From Filobacillus milosensis (lineage in GTDB: Bacteria; Bacillota; Bacilli; Bacillales; Alkalibacillaceae): a stretch of DNA of 64,000 nucleotides. Numbering within the stretch: the first letter of the stretch is position 1; each line of letters opens with the position of its first letter. Below are positions 24,591 through 32,198 of the stretch, one piece after another. Location: contig NZ_SOPW01000005.1 in the NCBI RefSeq assembly GCF_004402015.1, forward strand, positions 62,001 through 126,000. Reading direction: 5' to 3'. The notes under the pieces were generated by a model that made no database searches, was not told the origin of the DNA, and saw only the letters and a list, made by a program, of their open reading frames with translations. Both the position numbers and the translations under genes were made by a program.

Positions 24591-24608
24591 GTTACACAAA
24601 CGTTACAC
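24591..24608 (+). promoter_or_regulatory. heptamer direct repeats, SARP-type operator candidate
   Basis: GTTACAC at 24591-24597 and again at 24602-24608, an 11-nt spacing with a 4-nt gap. TATTTT at 24616 lies 7 nt after the second copy and could be the -10 box. Streptomyces SARP regulators bind heptamer direct repeats with 11-nt spacing about 8 nt upstream of the -10. The site is 50 nt before a gene with a SARP-type DNA-binding domain, so self-regulation is likely (inference). Confidence 0.55.
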
Positions 24609-24657
24609 TTATGGTATTTTAGATAATGATTAAAATTAAAATATAAGGTGATTGCCC

Positions 24658-26112
24658 ATGACTACACAAACTTACACACAAAATGGAATATCTTATACAT
24701 ATAATTTTATAGATTCACATAAAGAAACAGTTGTATTAGCTCACGGTGCCGGCATGAATCAAGCTACATGGAAACCTCTTTTATCATATTTAAGTGAGTA
24801 TAATCTTTTAACTTTTGATTTTAGAGGTCATGGGGAAAGCGATGGGTTTGAATTTGACGTAAGCTGGCAAGTCTTCCATAAAGATTTTAGAGGTTTATTA
24901 CACGAACTATCCATAAACGAGTACCATTATATTGGTCATGGACATGGCTTTTTCTTCATTTTAGATTATATAACATCTTATCAGCCTGCAAACATACAGA
25001 GCATCGTATCTTTAAGCACACCAGGGTCCTATCCCAAGAATGTTGCCAAAAAAGGTGTACGGTTGCGCAAATCTTTAGCAGAAGAACATGGGTATAGTTT
25101 TTTAGTAGATGAAATGATAAAGCAATTCATTCATCAACAATCTAGTCGTCATGTTGACCTTCTCAAGAAAAGCTTTCATCAGCTGAATCCTGAAAATTAT
25201 TTTAAGCTGCTAGATTTAAATACTAGTAATTTTTCATATGATAATTTATTAAGTATAAATGAACCCGTTCTGCTATTGTCAGGAGAACTGGATCAAAACT
25301 ATCCACCTCAACTAAATTTTATAAGCACCAATTATTTCACCACGAGCAAATATTACATCATTCCTGACGCATCGAATATGGTTCATCTAGACCAACCTCA
25401 AGAAACGGCAAGATTAATTAAAAAATTTATTCGTCAACTTTCAAACCACAGTGGATCAACAATCACTGTACCGAAACATTTTGATGAACTCCAACAATCT
25501 ATTCAATCTGTTTTAAAAGATGGTATGAGTAAAATTGATAACAATTACAGCCTAAAATTGAATTTATTAAATGGATTTATGGCCATTTACAAAAATGAAA
25601 AACTAGAAGGTAAATGGAATCAACGTAAGGCTAAAAATATTATGGCTTATCTAGCGATTAATCAAACAGTTACTCGTGAGAATTTATGTGATTTGTTTTG
25701 GCCAGATTTGACGGTGACGAATGGGTTGAAAAATGTTCGGGTAGCAATTAATCATTTGAAGAAAATCTTTGAAGAAAATGACTTGTCTACTCATAATTTC
25801 CTCGAGATTGAAACCGATCGAATTTCGCTAGCAACAAATATAGACTGTGATGTAAAAGATTTAATCGATCAATTAAACTTTATTGAAAAAGAATCAAACC
25901 TAAATATGAAGCTCATAAAATATGAACGCGTAATTAAAGAATTAAATTTCCCTTTATTTGAAGGCTTATATGATGAATGGCTTTTATCTGTCCGTGAATC
26001 TATAGAGAACCGATTAAGAAACATTCTATTGTACATGATTGACCATGCTGACGAGGCAGGACATTCTGAATCCAAAGACGAATATAAGCTGTTATTAGAA
26101 CAATTAAATTAA
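24658..26112 (+). CDS. SARP-type regulator fused to a Ser-less alpha/beta hydrolase
   Basis: 484 residues from ATG 24658 (AAGGTGA 7 nt upstream; TTG 24652 is too close). Residues 1-265 are an alpha/beta hydrolase: VVLAHGAGMNQATWKPLL, FDFRGHGESDG, acid Asp212 in SGELDQ and His243 in SNMVHLDQP. The nucleophile elbow is GHGHG (93-97), with Gly95 where the catalytic Ser should be, so normal esterase chemistry is not expected; the domain may sense a ligand. Residues about 297-385 form the winged helix of SARP/OmpR-type activators (RKAKNIMAYLAINQTVTREN, LFWPDLTVTNGLKNVRVAIN) and about 390-484 the BTAD-type helical domain (LFEGLYDEWLLSVRESIENR). Likely a ligand-responsive activator. Targets unknown; direct repeats lie in its own promoter. 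Confidence 0.85.
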   Translation: MTTQTYTQNGISYTYNFIDSHKETVVLAHGAGMNQATWKPLLSYLSEYNLLTFDFRGHGESDGFEFDVSWQVFHKDFRGLLHELSINEYHYIGHGHGFFFILDYITSYQPANIQSIVSLSTPGSYPKNVAKKGVRLRKSLAEEHGYSFLVDEMIKQFIHQQSSRHVDLLKKSFHQLNPENYFKLLDLNTSNFSYDNLLSINEPVLLLSGELDQNYPPQLNFISTNYFTTSKYYIIPDASNMVHLDQPQETARLIKKFIRQLSNHSGSTITVPKHFDELQQSIQSVLKDGMSKIDNNYSLKLNLLNGFMAIYKNEKLEGKWNQRKAKNIMAYLAINQTVTRENLCDLFWPDLTVTNGLKNVRVAINHLKKIFEENDLSTHNFLEIETDRISLATNIDCDVKDLIDQLNFIEKESNLNMKLIKYERVIKELNFPLFEGLYDEWLLSVRESIENRLRNILLYMIDHADEAGHSESKDEYKLLLEQLN

Positions 26113-26114
26113 AA

Positions 26115-26147
26115 ATAAAAATGCCACCGATTCTCACGGTGGCATTC
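26115..26147 (-). terminator. Rho-independent terminator of the 74-residue protein gene
   Basis: AATGCCACCG and CGGTGGCATT form a 10-bp stem; on the minus strand a T-rich tract follows. It also ends just after the SARP-type gene and may stop readthrough both ways. Confidence 0.8.
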
Positions 26148-26370
26148 ACTCACAGTGAATGATTAACTCAAACTGACCATACTCTTCCTGAAGCCTCTTT
26201 TTCGCTGCTTCCGCATTCCTAAAACGAATCCAACCTCCATCACGCTTCAATTTACCAACGCCTTTATACGGTGTCTCGCACATCTTATTCGTATATATGC
26301 ACTCACGATGAACCGTATAACGTTTAGTTGGCAAATCAATATTTACCCACACCGGTTGATGATCTAACAT
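26146..26370 (-). CDS. conserved small protein with two Cys
   Basis: 74 residues, no membrane segment. Pattern: WVNIDLPTKRYTVHREC, MCETPYKGVGKLKRDGGW, RFRNAEAAKKRLQEEY and a C-terminal HCE. RBS AAAGGGG. The conserved-looking Cys/Trp/Gly pattern suggests a compact domain, perhaps metal binding. Not recognised. Confidence 0.65.
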   Translation of the reverse strand: MLDHQPVWVNIDLPTKRYTVHRECIYTNKMCETPYKGVGKLKRDGGWIRFRNAEAAKKRLQEEYGQFELIIHCE

Positions 26371-26439
26371 CGCAAAGCCCCTTTGCGTAAGATTGTGTAA
26401 TGTTATTGTATGTTATGATATGGTAAAAATATTCAATCT

Positions 26440-26870
26440 TCATGAAGTTAAACTTAAAATCTTTTGTTGCTTAATATACTCTTTGTTATAAGCTTCAGCC
26501 CATTGCTTTAGCTGGCTAATGAGAAGTGAAATAGATACTGCTTTGTTTCGATATTGATCAATCATTGTTGAAAAATATTCTTTTTCTTGTAATGTAAGCT
26601 CATGTCGAAAATATCCGTAAATATGTTGAAAAGCATTAGACACCATTCCGCGTGAAGGTGGTTTGTAAAATAATTCCTTAAGAGTATATTTGAAGGCAGT
26701 TAAAACCTCCTCAAATGGAAGATTGTCTGGATTTGCTGTTTACCTGGATGATAAGCCATAAACAAATACTTATATTGAGATTGAAATTCTATAAGAGCGG
26801 ATTTACTCTCTACAGGTTGAAAGTCTTTACACGCTAAATCACGATAAAAATGGTGACTAGTTTTATTCAT
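26440..26870 (-). pseudogene. DUF1722 (YbgA-type) gene with frameshift
   Basis: From ATG 26870 (AGGAGTGG upstream) the first frame reads SALIEFQSQYKYLFMAYHPGKQ, then shifts at about 26735-26745. The second frame continues ANPDNLPFEEVLTAFKYTLK, PPSRGMVSNAFQHIYGYFRH and EYFSTMIDQYRNKAVSISLL to the stop at 26440. Joined, it is the complete DUF1722 pattern (LMAY, N-x-HxxGYF, Y-R) in about 143 residues. In E. coli ybgA stands beside the photolyase gene; no photolyase is in the window. One base restores the frame, so recent decay or a read error. Confidence 0.75.
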
Positions 26871-26906
26871 TAGACCACTCCTAATAAGAATGAGTGAGGG
26901 TGACGT

Positions 26907-27212
26907 ATGGATCAATCACAATTCCAATCCTATATCTTAAACCGCATTCCAGATGAAGAGAAATCTATCTATCAAACGATGAGACATTTAGATCATTCTG
27001 ATAAACAAATTCTCTGGAAACTTATAAAAGATTCTAATAAAGAAAACGTTGCGATTTATAAGGGAAATCAGAGTACATTAAATGGACTATTAAACAAACG
27101 TTTGATTGATATTAATCGAGCTTATAAAACGAAGGGGCCTGAAATTAGCTTATTTGTGTTGAATCGTGCACCTTATTTAATGAGAGTGTTAAAACGAGAG
27201 TATTTAAGTTAA
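26907..27212 (+). CDS. hypothetical helical protein
   Basis: 101 residues, soluble and basic, mostly helical by composition: SIYQTMRHLDHSDKQILWKL, LNGLLNKRLIDINRAYKTKG, and PEISLFVLNRAPYLMRVLKR at the C-terminus. RBS GAGGGTGA. The C-terminal 9 nt overlap the convergent downstream gene. Not recognised. Confidence 0.6.
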   Translation: MDQSQFQSYILNRIPDEEKSIYQTMRHLDHSDKQILWKLIKDSNKENVAIYKGNQSTLNGLLNKRLIDINRAYKTKGPEISLFVLNRAPYLMRVLKREYLS

Positions 27213-27431
27213 GTCTTTTAATTTCTCACAGTAGCGGTCTTCGTTAAATGCTTCTTCATTTTTTAACATGACCTTCATTTCCTGCACCATGACCTGTCCC
27301 ATCTTTTGTTTAGCTTGCACGTCGGAATAACCTAGCTCAATCAGTCTTTCATAAGTCTCTTTTGTACATTCGTGACCATTTTCATTAAGTTGATTATCTA
27401 TAATTTCAATAACTTTATATCCGTTTTTCAT
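27204..27431 (-). CDS. hypothetical 75-residue protein
   Basis: Soluble, helical: VIEIIDNQLNENGHECTKET, YERLIELGYSDVQAKQKMGQ, then VMVQEMKVMLKNEEAF. RBS GAAAGGT. The segment ELGYSDVQAKQKMGQVM is typical of short Bacillus proteins with a DUF1841-like or helix-turn pattern, but I cannot assign it. Converges with and overlaps the preceding gene by 9 nt. Confidence 0.6.
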   Translation of the reverse strand: MKNGYKVIEIIDNQLNENGHECTKETYERLIELGYSDVQAKQKMGQVMVQEMKVMLKNEEAFNEDRYCEKLKDLT

Positions 27432-27516
27432 ATATAACGACCTTTCAATTAGTGATATACATTAGAATACTACAGGATGATTTTAAAGAAAAATAATATA
27501 AATGGAGAGGATAAGA

Positions 27517-27690
27517 ATGGGAATAGTAGGTCTAGTTTTAATGATTGTCATTTTGATTTATGTTGTTCGAATCAATTCCAAAATGGATAGGATTATGAAA
27601 AAAATGAAGATTAGTGAATTTGAAGGAGATACTGAAAGGGAAGTTAATAAGAAAATGAAATATGTGAAACAAGAGACTAGTAGGGGATGA
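27517..27690 (+). CDS. small membrane-anchored protein
   Basis: 57 residues from ATG 27517, chosen because GGAGAGGA (27504-27511) lies 5 nt upstream. One N-terminal hydrophobic helix, then a basic cytosolic tail (NSKMDRIMKKMKISEFEGD). Nine nt before the next GNAT gene. Function unknown. Confidence 0.6.
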   Translation: MGIVGLVLMIVILIYVVRINSKMDRIMKKMKISEFEGDTEREVNKKMKYVKQETSRG

Positions 27691-27699
27691 GGTCGGTTT

Positions 27700-28149
27700 A
27701 TGAACACTCGAAAAGCTGAACCAAATGATGCTTTTGTACTTAGTGATATAGCTTATAAGTCAAAAGCTTATTGGGGATATTCTGATGAATTTTTAGAAGC
27801 ATGTAAAGAAGAATTAACAATAACTGAAGAAGATATTATCAAATCTCCTATGTATTATGTGATTGAAAAAGATAATCAAATTATTGGGTTTGACAGCTTT
27901 AAATGTGATCCTAATAAACTTGAAAACCTTTTTATTAACCCTGAATTTATAGGTCAAGGTATAGGCAAGCAAATTTGGCAAGATATTTTACATAGAGCGA
28001 AAGATTTTGGAATTATAGAGTTTACGATAGACAGTGATCCATATGCAGAGGGCTTTTATTTAAAAATGGGCGCTGTACGAATAGGATCAATACCTTCAAC
28101 TGTGTTTCCAGACAGGGACTTACCACTGATGAAAGTAGAGGTAAAATAA
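27700..28149 (+). CDS. GNAT-family acetyltransferase
   Basis: 149 residues. MNTRKAEPNDAFVLSDIAYK, then LFINPEFIGQGIGKQIWQDI (motif A) and PYAEGFYLKMGAVRIG (motif B). The SKAYWGYSDEFLEAC segment is seen in the small single-domain GNATs common in Bacillaceae. Substrate unknown. Confidence 0.82.
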   Translation: MNTRKAEPNDAFVLSDIAYKSKAYWGYSDEFLEACKEELTITEEDIIKSPMYYVIEKDNQIIGFDSFKCDPNKLENLFINPEFIGQGIGKQIWQDILHRAKDFGIIEFTIDSDPYAEGFYLKMGAVRIGSIPSTVFPDRDLPLMKVEVK

Positions 28150-28222
28150 TAAAAACAGGGTTATTCTGGTATAAAGTCGAATATTGTAATTACAGATTTA
28201 ATATTGATAGTGAGGTTAGGAT

Positions 28223-28870
28223 ATGTCGATTAAACAAAAATTAAAGCTAGATCAGTTTAGTAATTTTGTAGTGATTAACGAACCTGAAGATTATGATACG
28301 TTCGAGGGTTATTCAAACGAGTATTCCAAGGAGCATGATGGAATCTTTGTCTTTGTAGAATCCTTAGATGACATGAAAGAAAAGATTAAAGAGATTATTA
28401 ATCAGAAGTATTTGATTGAGAATGGTTATATTTATTTGGCTTATCCAAAGAAAGGGAATAAGCGTTACGATTCTTACATACACCGTGATGATATTTTTCC
28501 TGCGCTAGACACAAAGGATGGCTTTGTATTGGGAAGTGATATCAAGTTCGCTAAAGTTATGAGTTTGGATGATACATTCACGATTATGGGACTGAAGCGG
28601 GTTGGTAAATCTACTAAAAAATCAAAGGCCTCAAGCCAAAAAGTTTCAGATTATGAGAACCTTGTGGGTGATGTTGAAGGTTTACTAAAAGACCATCCCG
28701 AGGAATTGAAGTTTTATCAGAGTTTAACACCAGGGTACCGGAAGGACTGGGCTCGTTTTATATTTTCAGCAAAACAACAGAAAACTCGCGATAAACGTGC
28801 TAATCAAATGGTAGAGGTCTTATCGCAGGGTTATAAAACAATGGATTTATTTAGAACTGGGAAGAAGTAA
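28223..28870 (+). CDS. YdeI/OmpD-associated family protein
   Basis: 215 residues. The C-terminal 70 residues carry the family signature: LTPGYRKDWARFIFSAKQQK followed by TRDKR and a KTMDLFRTG end. The N-terminal part (DGIFVFVESLDDMKEKIKEI; GYIYLAYPKKGNKRYDSYIH) is the DUF3052-like part that some Bacillus members carry. YdeI-type proteins are linked to bacteriocin tolerance in other bacteria; role here unknown. Good terminator follows. Confidence 0.75.
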   Translation: MSIKQKLKLDQFSNFVVINEPEDYDTFEGYSNEYSKEHDGIFVFVESLDDMKEKIKEIINQKYLIENGYIYLAYPKKGNKRYDSYIHRDDIFPALDTKDGFVLGSDIKFAKVMSLDDTFTIMGLKRVGKSTKKSKASSQKVSDYENLVGDVEGLLKDHPEELKFYQSLTPGYRKDWARFIFSAKQQKTRDKRANQMVEVLSQGYKTMDLFRTGKK

Positions 28871-28925
28871 TAGGTTTGGAGTGTACAATGTATTCTAATT
28901 GGTGAACTGATTAACATGTATCTTA

Positions 28926-28962
28926 CCCCTACTAGATAACGTCTTTCTAGTAGGGTTTTTGT
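28926..28962 (+). terminator. Rho-independent terminator
   Basis: CCCTACTAG and CTAGTAGGG form a 9-bp stem over 11 nt, then TTTTTG. Confidence 0.9.
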
Positions 28963-28997
28963 TTTTCTCTATTAAAATCATCAATTAAGATGTTTCT

Positions 28998-29165
28998 CTA
29001 ATCTTCCTTATGCAATTTATTAATTTCGATGACGGTGCAGATTAATATGCCGGAGATTATTCCTAAAAATAACGTGATAGCTGCTGATGATGGATAAACC
29101 ATCATTCCAACTATAAAACCAACAATAGCTCCTATTATAATACTGCCCGTTAAACGTTCAATCAC
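28998..29165 (-). CDS. 55-residue two-helix membrane protein
   Basis: GTG start at 29165 lies inside the end of the upstream gene (8-nt overlap); stop TAG at 28998. Two hydrophobic helices with Gly/Ile patterns (SIIIGAIVGFIVGMMV; LFLGIISGILICTVIEI) and a charged end HKED. It resembles the protein encoded just upstream (LGIIAGLIIVLIMEV against LGIISGILICTVIEI), so the two are probably tandem paralogues forming a small membrane complex. Confidence 0.6.
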   Translation of the reverse strand: MIERLTGSIIIGAIVGFIVGMMVYPSSAAITLFLGIISGILICTVIEINKLHKED

Positions 29166-29361
29166 CCGTGTTCCCTCCCTTATTCTGATAGCGCCAATCG
29201 TTAACTTCCATTATTAACACTATGATTAGCCCTGCAATAATACCTAACATAGTTATAGTTGCAGGGTTTGTATGATCTGCTCCAAGGGACGATACTACAA
29301 GATTTAATATTAACCCTGATAATCCCCCAAAAATGACAGCAGCTATTATTCTCGCACTCAT
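29158..29361 (-). CDS. 67-residue two-helix membrane protein
   Basis: Starts at ATG 29361, which overlaps the GNAT stop (ATGA) and follows AGTAGGAGTG; an upstream start at 29391 would lie in the GNAT gene. Two Gly-rich helices (IIAAVIFGGLSGLILNLVV; MLGIIAGLIIVLIMEV), then NDWRYQNKGG. Paralogue of the next gene downstream, with which it overlaps. Confidence 0.65.
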   Translation of the reverse strand: MSARIIAAVIFGGLSGLILNLVVSSLGADHTNPATITMLGIIAGLIIVLIMEVNDWRYQNKGGNTGD

Positions 29362-29885
29362 AATTTCACTCCTACTGATAAATCTTTCCAACCGTAGGCC
29401 ATGATGTCCAACTGATCTCCACCAATCTTAACTTTTTGGTCATCGATGAGAACTTCAGCACCTGTTTTTTCATAAAAATGTCTTGAACGATTGTCTTTAA
29501 GCACCCATACAACTGCAGAATTGTAGCCCAGGATTCTAAATTGGTAGAAAACAGCTTCTAATAGTTTTTGGCCAACTCCTTGGCCCTGATATTCATCTAA
29601 AAGATAGATTGAAGTAATATCGCCATCATAATCAGGGAAATTACCTGAATCTTCTTGTTTGCCTGAAGCAAAACCTATAATTTCTCCTTCTTCATTTTCC
29701 GCAACAACAATGTGAAATTCATTTTCTGAGATGTTTCTTTTCCAAAGGTTAGTGCGGTTGTCGTAGGAAAGTTGATTTAGGAAACGATCCGACACGATAT
29801 TCTTATAAGTTGTTTGCCAGCTGTCAACATGGACTTTCCCAATCCCTGGGGCATCTTCCATAGTGGCTTTTCTAATATTCATCAT
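29358..29885 (-). CDS. GNAT-family acetyltransferase
   Basis: 175 residues. MMNIRKATMEDAPGIGKVHV, VDSWQTTYKNIVSDRFL and the motif A SIYLLDEYQGQGVGQKLLEA match the YitI/PaiA-like GNATs that begin with a W-x-x-TY-x-I element. RBS GGGGGGG. Heads a three-gene minus-strand operon with two small membrane proteins. Confidence 0.82.
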   Translation of the reverse strand: MMNIRKATMEDAPGIGKVHVDSWQTTYKNIVSDRFLNQLSYDNRTNLWKRNISENEFHIVVAENEEGEIIGFASGKQEDSGNFPDYDGDITSIYLLDEYQGQGVGQKLLEAVFYQFRILGYNSAVVWVLKDNRSRHFYEKTGAEVLIDDQKVKIGGDQLDIMAYGWKDLSVGVKL

Positions 29886-30031
29886 CGCACCCCCCCGACG
29901 TAGTTCATTTTTATCATTATAACAGAATTAACAGAATTGTATGTTAAAATTTACTATTATAGAAAGTACATTTTATAAGAAGATATAGGTGAATATTTCA
30001 GGTCACCAACGTAAAGAAAGGGGAGTATGAT

Positions 30032-30244
30032 ATGAATTTTTTACAGAAATCAGAGAAAAAATTGGTTAAAGGTCTAGTCTATGGATTTATCATTGGAATT
30101 TATAGTAGTGTTTTATTTATTTATGAGGATAGTGGAACGCTTTCAAGTTATTTTATTGATGTATTGAAGAATTCAATTATAATATCCATCATTACATTTG
30201 CATTCACTTTGTTGTTATTATATCTTAACGAATTCTCCGATTAG
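30032..30244 (+). CDS. 70-residue two-helix membrane protein
   Basis: RBS AAAGGGGAG, ATG 30032. Charged N-terminus KSEKKLVK, helices at about 14-33 and 45-65, separated by EDSGTLSSYFIDVLKN. Stands alone. Not recognised. Confidence 0.65.
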   Translation: MNFLQKSEKKLVKGLVYGFIIGIYSSVLFIYEDSGTLSSYFIDVLKNSIIISIITFAFTLLLLYLNEFSD

Positions 30245-30329
30245 TAAGTGATTGTTATCTCGTGCACTTTTCCCATATTATGCTAAAATGGATATTAAAA
30301 TCTAAGCAGAAAAAATAAGAGGTGTTATT

Positions 30330-30998
30330 GTGAGAGTCATTACAGTTGATTTCGATGGCACGTTGTATCAGGGAAATTCGTTTAAAGTTATGTTTGATGT
30401 CGCAAAGAAACAATATAGTGCGAAACAATGGGTGTCTGTCGGTTTAGGAACAGGTAAAGCGATTGGAAAATTAGTAACAGGCGGTAAGACAGCAGGTAAA
30501 CATACGTTTTTCCGCTCTTTCGTAAAATCCTTTAAGGGTAAGTCAAAAAAAGATCTAGAAGAGTTCTTTCATGCATTGGCTAATGGCGACTTAGAGCGAG
30601 TTAACCGTCCTTTAGTTGAAAAGATTAAACAACACCAGGCAGATGGCGATCAAGTTGTAATTGTATCTGGTGCATTAAATCCGTTCTTAACGGCATTTAA
30701 AGATGCGGTTGGTTTAGAAGATGTTGATATCATTGGTTCAGAGTTGTTCTATGATGAAAATGATATTGCAGTTGGTAAGATGGGTGATATCGTCAATGGT
30801 GAGAAAAAAGCTGAAGCTGTACAAGAATGGTTAAATAACCGCGGTCTGACAGTGGATGATGTAACGTTATGGGCATATGCGGATAGTGAAAGCGATAGTC
30901 ACTTATTAGAAATGGTGGATCATCCAGTGGTGGTGAATCCAGATGAAGATATGGAAAAGTTAGCCCAACAAAAAGGGTGGCCAGTTTTCGGTAGTTAG
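30330..30998 (+). CDS. HAD-superfamily phosphatase, subclass IB-like
   Basis: 222 residues from GTG 30330 (AAGAGGTG upstream). Motif I VDFDGTLYQGNSF has the nucleophile DxD; motif II is VVIVSGALNPFL (Ser); a lysine follows in DIVNGEKKAEAV; motif III is WAYADSESDSHLLEMV. An all-helical cap lies between motifs I and II. Resembles SerB-like HAD-IB hydrolases acting on small phosphomonoesters. Substrate unknown. Confidence 0.82.
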   Translation: MRVITVDFDGTLYQGNSFKVMFDVAKKQYSAKQWVSVGLGTGKAIGKLVTGGKTAGKHTFFRSFVKSFKGKSKKDLEEFFHALANGDLERVNRPLVEKIKQHQADGDQVVIVSGALNPFLTAFKDAVGLEDVDIIGSELFYDENDIAVGKMGDIVNGEKKAEAVQEWLNNRGLTVDDVTLWAYADSESDSHLLEMVDHPVVVNPDEDMEKLAQQKGWPVFGS

Positions 30999-31013
30999 TA
31001 GGGGAGTAGTTGT

Positions 31014-31460
31014 ATGAAAAAATATCAAGCCAAAATCAATCCAATTTATATCTTAACGTATTTAATTTTACTAACTAGCTTACTTTTCATAACAACTTCA
31101 ACAATAGTTGTAGTCTTAACACTTATTTTAATGCTTTCTTTTGTATTAGTTGGATTCTTAAGATTCAATTTTCAAATTTCCAATAAGAAACTGACTTACT
31201 ATGTCTCATTTTGGAAGTTTAAGTTGATGTATAAAGAGGTTCAACCAAGTGATATTAAGATGATTAATTTTAAGCGAATTGGCCGGTCTAAAAAAGGCGC
31301 CATTATTCAAATGCAAAAAGGGAGTAACTTTAGAATTGTTGACTTTAAACCTGATACCGTAACAGATGATCTTGAAAAATTTTCTGGTAAGCATAATATT
31401 CCCCTACATATGACGAAAGATTATATGAAGCTACAAGGACTAAGTGTTAATCCAGATTAA
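31014..31460 (+). CDS. membrane protein with PH-like cytosolic domain
   Basis: 148 residues. Two N-terminal helices (about 10-30 and 33-50), then a beta-rich domain: FNFQISNKKLTYYVSFWKFK, IKMINFKRIGRSKKGAIIQM, NFRIVDFKPDTVTDDLEKF. The layout matches small bacterial PH-domain proteins and recalls the protein at 16.1-16.6 kb, though sequences differ. Follows the HAD gene by 15 nt. Function unknown. Confidence 0.65.
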   Translation: MKKYQAKINPIYILTYLILLTSLLFITTSTIVVVLTLILMLSFVLVGFLRFNFQISNKKLTYYVSFWKFKLMYKEVQPSDIKMINFKRIGRSKKGAIIQMQKGSNFRIVDFKPDTVTDDLEKFSGKHNIPLHMTKDYMKLQGLSVNPD

Positions 31461-31484
31461 CAAATGCGTAAAAAAGGATTATAA

Positions 31485-31582
31485 ATGCAATTAGTTGATA
31501 TTGATGGTGTTGAGTTGTATTCGTAGATTATGGTGAGGATGCTTATTTTAAGCCAGGTTTTCAATTGTTTACCTTCCAATAG
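31485..31582 (+). pseudogene. short gene remnant with frameshift
   Basis: ATG 31485 (AAAGGA upstream) reads MQLVDIDGVELYS then TAG at 31524; another frame continues VDYGEDAYFKPGFQLFTFQ to TAG 31580. The residues look coding. It is cut where an imperfect inverted repeat begins. Family not identified. Confidence 0.35.
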
Positions 31583-31653
31583 TATTAATCAGCCATTTCA
31601 AAATTATGGAGTGGTTTTTAATACTATACCATAATTTTACAGAATGGAAGGGT
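31571..31653. repeat. imperfect inverted-repeat element
   Basis: ACCTTCCA at the left end is matched inverted by TGGAAGGGT at the right end; inside, AAAATTATGG (31600-31609) is matched by CCATAATTTT (31629-31638). About 83 bp. No gene inside. It may be a small palindromic element or a decayed hairpin. Confidence 0.35.
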
Positions 31654-31703
31654 ATAGAAATATAATCATTAAATAAGGCAATAAAGAGACAAGGGGGGAT
31701 TGG

Positions 31704-32174
31704 GTGGATTCGATTAAAATTTGTGCAAAGAAATCTGATGGGAAAGTATACAGGGAGTCATTTGCTACTGTAATCGAAGAGAGACCTAATAGAATAGTTG
31801 CTTATCAAGAGGCTGGTGCAGAAATTTCCCAAAATGGTGAAATATGGTATACGCCTAATAATGTGTTCTTATATTTTTGGTTTGATCGTCCCTTTAATTT
31901 ATTTGAAGCTTATCATACCAATGGGGAAAAGAATGATTTGTACTTAAATATAGCTTCTCCTGCTAAATTTAAACATAGCGTTATCACTTATACAGACTAT
32001 GAACTAGATTTAGAACTAAAAGTTGATGGGGAAATAGAGTTGAAAGACGAAGACGAATTTATAATAGCAAGACAAGAATACAGTTATAGTGACGATTTTG
32101 TTCAAGAATGCTATAAGTGGGTCGAGCAAGGTAAAGAATTATTAAATAACTGGACATGGCGAGGCTGGAAGTGA
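31704..32174 (+). CDS. DUF402 protein, second copy in window
   Basis: 156 residues from GTG 31704 (AAGGGGGG upstream). The DUF402 core reads RPFNLFEAYHTNGEKNDLYL, then NIASPAKFKHSVITYTDYEL and DLELKVDGEIELKDEDEF, with the YTDYELDLE metal-site stretch. The C-terminus ends NNWTWRGWK. Members hydrolyse nucleotides or organophosphates (FomD). It is only distantly similar to the copy at 18.4 kb. Confidence 0.75.
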   Translation: MDSIKICAKKSDGKVYRESFATVIEERPNRIVAYQEAGAEISQNGEIWYTPNNVFLYFWFDRPFNLFEAYHTNGEKNDLYLNIASPAKFKHSVITYTDYELDLELKVDGEIELKDEDEFIIARQEYSYSDDFVQECYKWVEQGKELLNNWTWRGWK

Positions 32175-32198
32175 AGTCGAAGGGGCTAACCTTCGACT
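32174..32198. other. hairpin between convergent genes
   Basis: AGTCGAAGG and CCTTCGACT pair across 6-7 nt right at the two stop codons. No long T run; may act as a weak bidirectional terminator. Confidence 0.5.
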
